Below are positions 62,524 to 64,000 of a stretch of 64,000 nt of DNA, one piece after another. A model generated the notes under the pieces. It was not told the DNA's origin, searched no databases, and saw only the letters and a list, made by a program, of their open reading frames with translations. The stretch comes from Saonia flava (GTDB lineage: Bacteria > Bacteroidota > Bacteroidia > Flavobacteriales > Flavobacteriaceae). Where the stretch lies: contig NZ_JAATJJ010000001.1 in the NCBI RefSeq assembly GCF_011927795.1, positions 2,543,062-2,607,061 on the forward strand, in the 5' to 3' direction. The number at the start of each line of letters is the position of its first letter. Position 1 is the first letter of the stretch. The translations under genes and the position numbers were made by a program.

Positions 62524-64000
62524 TTATAAGTTGTTTTTTGACCAATATTGTATGGCATCGATAGCTTTATGCCAACCTTTGATGCCGTCACTAATTATAT
62601 CTCTTTCGTTTGTTGGCTTAAAATGGACATCTACTTTCCAAATTTCCCGAATTTCCTCCAAACTGCCCCAGTAGCCCACTGCCAGTCCAGCTAAATATGC
62701 AGCACCCATTGCAGTTGTCTCCACAATTTGTGGACGTACAGTTACTGTATTTAAAATATCCGCCTGAAACTGCATCAATAAATCGTTAACCGTTGCACCG
62801 CCATCCACACGTAATTCATTTATTGCCACTCCAGAGTCTGCTTCCATTGCTTTTAGAACATCCATAGTTTGGTATGCAATGGCTTCTAAAGAGGCTCGAG
62901 CAATATGGGCATCCGTACTGCCGCGGGTCAACCCAAAAATAGTTCCCTGGGCATGCTGATTCCAATATGGGGCACCCAATCCCGCAAATGCAGGTACCAC
63001 ATAAACCCCATCAGAACTTTTGACACTCGTTGCCAATTTTTCAATATCTGATGATTTTTCTATTATTTTTAATCCATCCCTAAGCCATTGGACCACGGCA
63101 CCTGCAATAAAAATGCTGCCTTCCAACGCATAATAGGTTTTATTGTTAATGGTCCAGGCCACTGTTGTCAACAAACCATTTTTGGAAACAATGGGTTTGT
63201 CACCAATATTCATCAACATAAAACATCCTGTGCCATAGGTATTTTTTACCATTCCTTTTTTTATGCACATCTGACCAAAAAGAGCAGCTTGTTGGTCACC
63301 GGCAATGCCCGCAATAGGAATACTACTTCCTAAAAAATCTGTGCCCCCGTAAACTTCACTGGACTGCTTTACTTTGGGCAACATACTTTTGGGAACATCC
63401 ATAAGCTGAAGAAGTTCGTCATCCCATTCCATTGTATTGATATTGAAAAGCAAGGTCCTTGACGCATTGGTAACGTCTGTAATGTGCAACGCTCCGCTTG
63501 TCATTTTCCAGATAAGCCATGAATCAATGGTTCCCATAAGGAGTTCGCCATTTTCCGAACGTTTTCTGGCACCATCAACATGATCTAAAATCCATTTTAC
63601 TTTGGTGCCAGAAAAATAAGAGTCTATCACTAGTCCTGTTTTTTCTCTAATGCTGTCTGATTTTCCTTGTTTTTTTAACTCATCACAAAAATTAGAAGTT
63701 CTTTTATCCTGCCAAACAATGGCATTGTAGATGGGCTTTCCAGTTTTTTTATCCCAAACAACAACGGTTTCCCTTTGATTGGTAATGCCTATGGCCCTAA
63801 TTTGTGAGGAACTAATACTTGCGTTTGAAAGTACTGCTTTGGCGATGTCCGATTGTGTATCCCAAATTTCCATAGGGTTGTGCTCTACCCATCCTGGCTT
63901 TGGAAAAATTTGAGTAAACTCTTTTTGCTCAACAGAGATGATATCTCCCTTTTTGTTGAAAATGACAGCACGAGAACTTGTTGTTCCTTGGTCAAGGGCC
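62524..64000 (-). CDS. glpK: glycerol kinase, N-terminus cut by window edge
   Basis: GlpK phosphorylates glycerol to glycerol 3-phosphate. The frame is open to the last base: the codons from 63999 read [15 protein letters not shown], the family N-terminus, so only about eight residues lie outside the window. The visible 491 residues contain the FGGY-kinase blocks, including [42 protein letters not shown] and [16 protein letters not shown]. It precedes glpF by 6 bp. Confidence 0.95.
   Translation of the reverse strand, partial: ALDQGTTSSRAVIFNKKGDIISVEQKEFTQIFPKPGWVEHNPMEIWDTQSDIAKAVLSNASISSSQIRAIGITNQRETVVVWDKKTGKPIYNAIVWQDKRTSNFCDELKKQGKSDSIREKTGLVIDSYFSGTKVKWILDHVDGARKRSENGELLMGTIDSWLIWKMTSGALHITDVTNASRTLLFNINTMEWDDELLQLMDVPKSMLPKVKQSSEVYGGTDFLGSSIPIAGIAGDQQAALFGQMCIKKGMVKNTYGTGCFMLMNIGDKPIVSKNGLLTTVAWTINNKTYYALEGSIFIAGAVVQWLRDGLKIIEKSSDIEKLATSVKSSDGVYVVPAFAGLGAPYWNQHAQGTIFGLTRGSTDAHIARASLEAIAYQTMDVLKAMEADSGVAINELRVDGGATVNDLLMQFQADILNTVTVRPQIVETTAMGAAYLAGLAVGYWGSLEEIREIWKVDVHFKPTNERDIISDGIKGWHKAIDAIQYWSKNNL

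Noticed and set aside
1-64000. CRISPR array, insertion sequence, prophage or integrase
   Set aside because: No regularly spaced repeats, transposase motifs or phage genes were seen. The pectin locus borders a tRNA gene, but no integrase or repeated tRNA 3' end was found, so it is not called a genomic island.

Overview
The window is a low-GC chromosomal segment from a member of the Bacteroidota, most likely a marine Flavobacteriaceae species. Signs of this are two SusC/SusD pairs, a type IX secretion sorting domain on a large metalloprotease, several Bacteroidota families (DUF4199, DUF4286, DUF4861, DUF6428), upstream regions largely without Shine-Dalgarno sequences, and promoters with the Bacteroidota -7 element TAnnTTTG. 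Genus cannot be fixed from sequence alone. The assignments come from reading motifs by eye; no database search was run.

Region 1 (1-14569, nearly all minus strand) is mostly core genome. It opens with an ArsR-controlled cluster: arsR, a DUF6428 protein with a Cys-rich tail, a GNAT acetyltransferase resembling ArsN1/phosphinothricin acetyltransferases, and the first 28 codons of a gene cut by the window edge. Next come a TM2 membrane protein with a long charged helix, small VOC, DUF1801 and DUF4199 proteins, a membrane-anchored LuxR-type regulator, a 2-hydroxyacid dehydrogenase coupled to a cupin, and a PD40 lipoprotein. The chain continues with mgtE, ksgA, a gamma-glutamylcyclotransferase-like protein, a DUF4286 protein, a TPR protein, serS, an HTTM membrane protein and ribF.

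Region 2 (14621-21699) has a secreted reprolysin-like protease overlapping a fibronectin-type lipoprotein gene on the plus strand. After that come pth, rplY and prs on the minus strand and a tRNA-Leu(CAA).

Region 3 (21836-47746) is a complete pectin/polygalacturonate utilisation locus of 20 genes. The left arm encodes cytoplasmic catabolism (kduI, kduD, uxaC, kdgK, kdgA, uxaB, uxaA) with a three-gene TRAP transporter inside it. A LacI-family regulator sits in the middle on the opposite strand. The right arm encodes envelope functions: GH28, SusC, SusD, DUF4861, two tandem GH105 enzymes, a PL10-CE8 fusion, a CE12 esterase and an alpha/beta-hydrolase esterase. An identical 20-bp near-palindrome (TTGCGTAATCGATTACACAA) stands before kduI and before the GH28 gene, and a variant stands before the regulator, so one LacI protein probably controls both arms. 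The pathway can be read through: depolymerise and de-esterify outside, import through SusCD, finish to monomers in the periplasm, import by TRAP, then converge unsaturated (KduID) and saturated (UxaCBA) uronates on 2-keto-3-deoxygluconate, and on through KdgK and KdgA to pyruvate and triose phosphate.

Region 4 (47769-58722) is an alpha-glucan (maltodextrin) locus. A SusC/SusD pair is on the minus strand, and a divergent operon holds a second LacI regulator, beta-phosphoglucomutase, a GH65 phosphorylase and a lipoprotein GH13 amylase. An 18-bp palindrome lies between the two halves.

Region 5 (58742-64000) has a small membrane protein, a lipoprotein glycerophosphodiesterase overlapping a YhiN-like flavoprotein gene, a free-standing LytTR domain, and glpK-glpF, with glpK cut by the window end. 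No CRISPR array, insertion sequence, prophage or integrase was seen.
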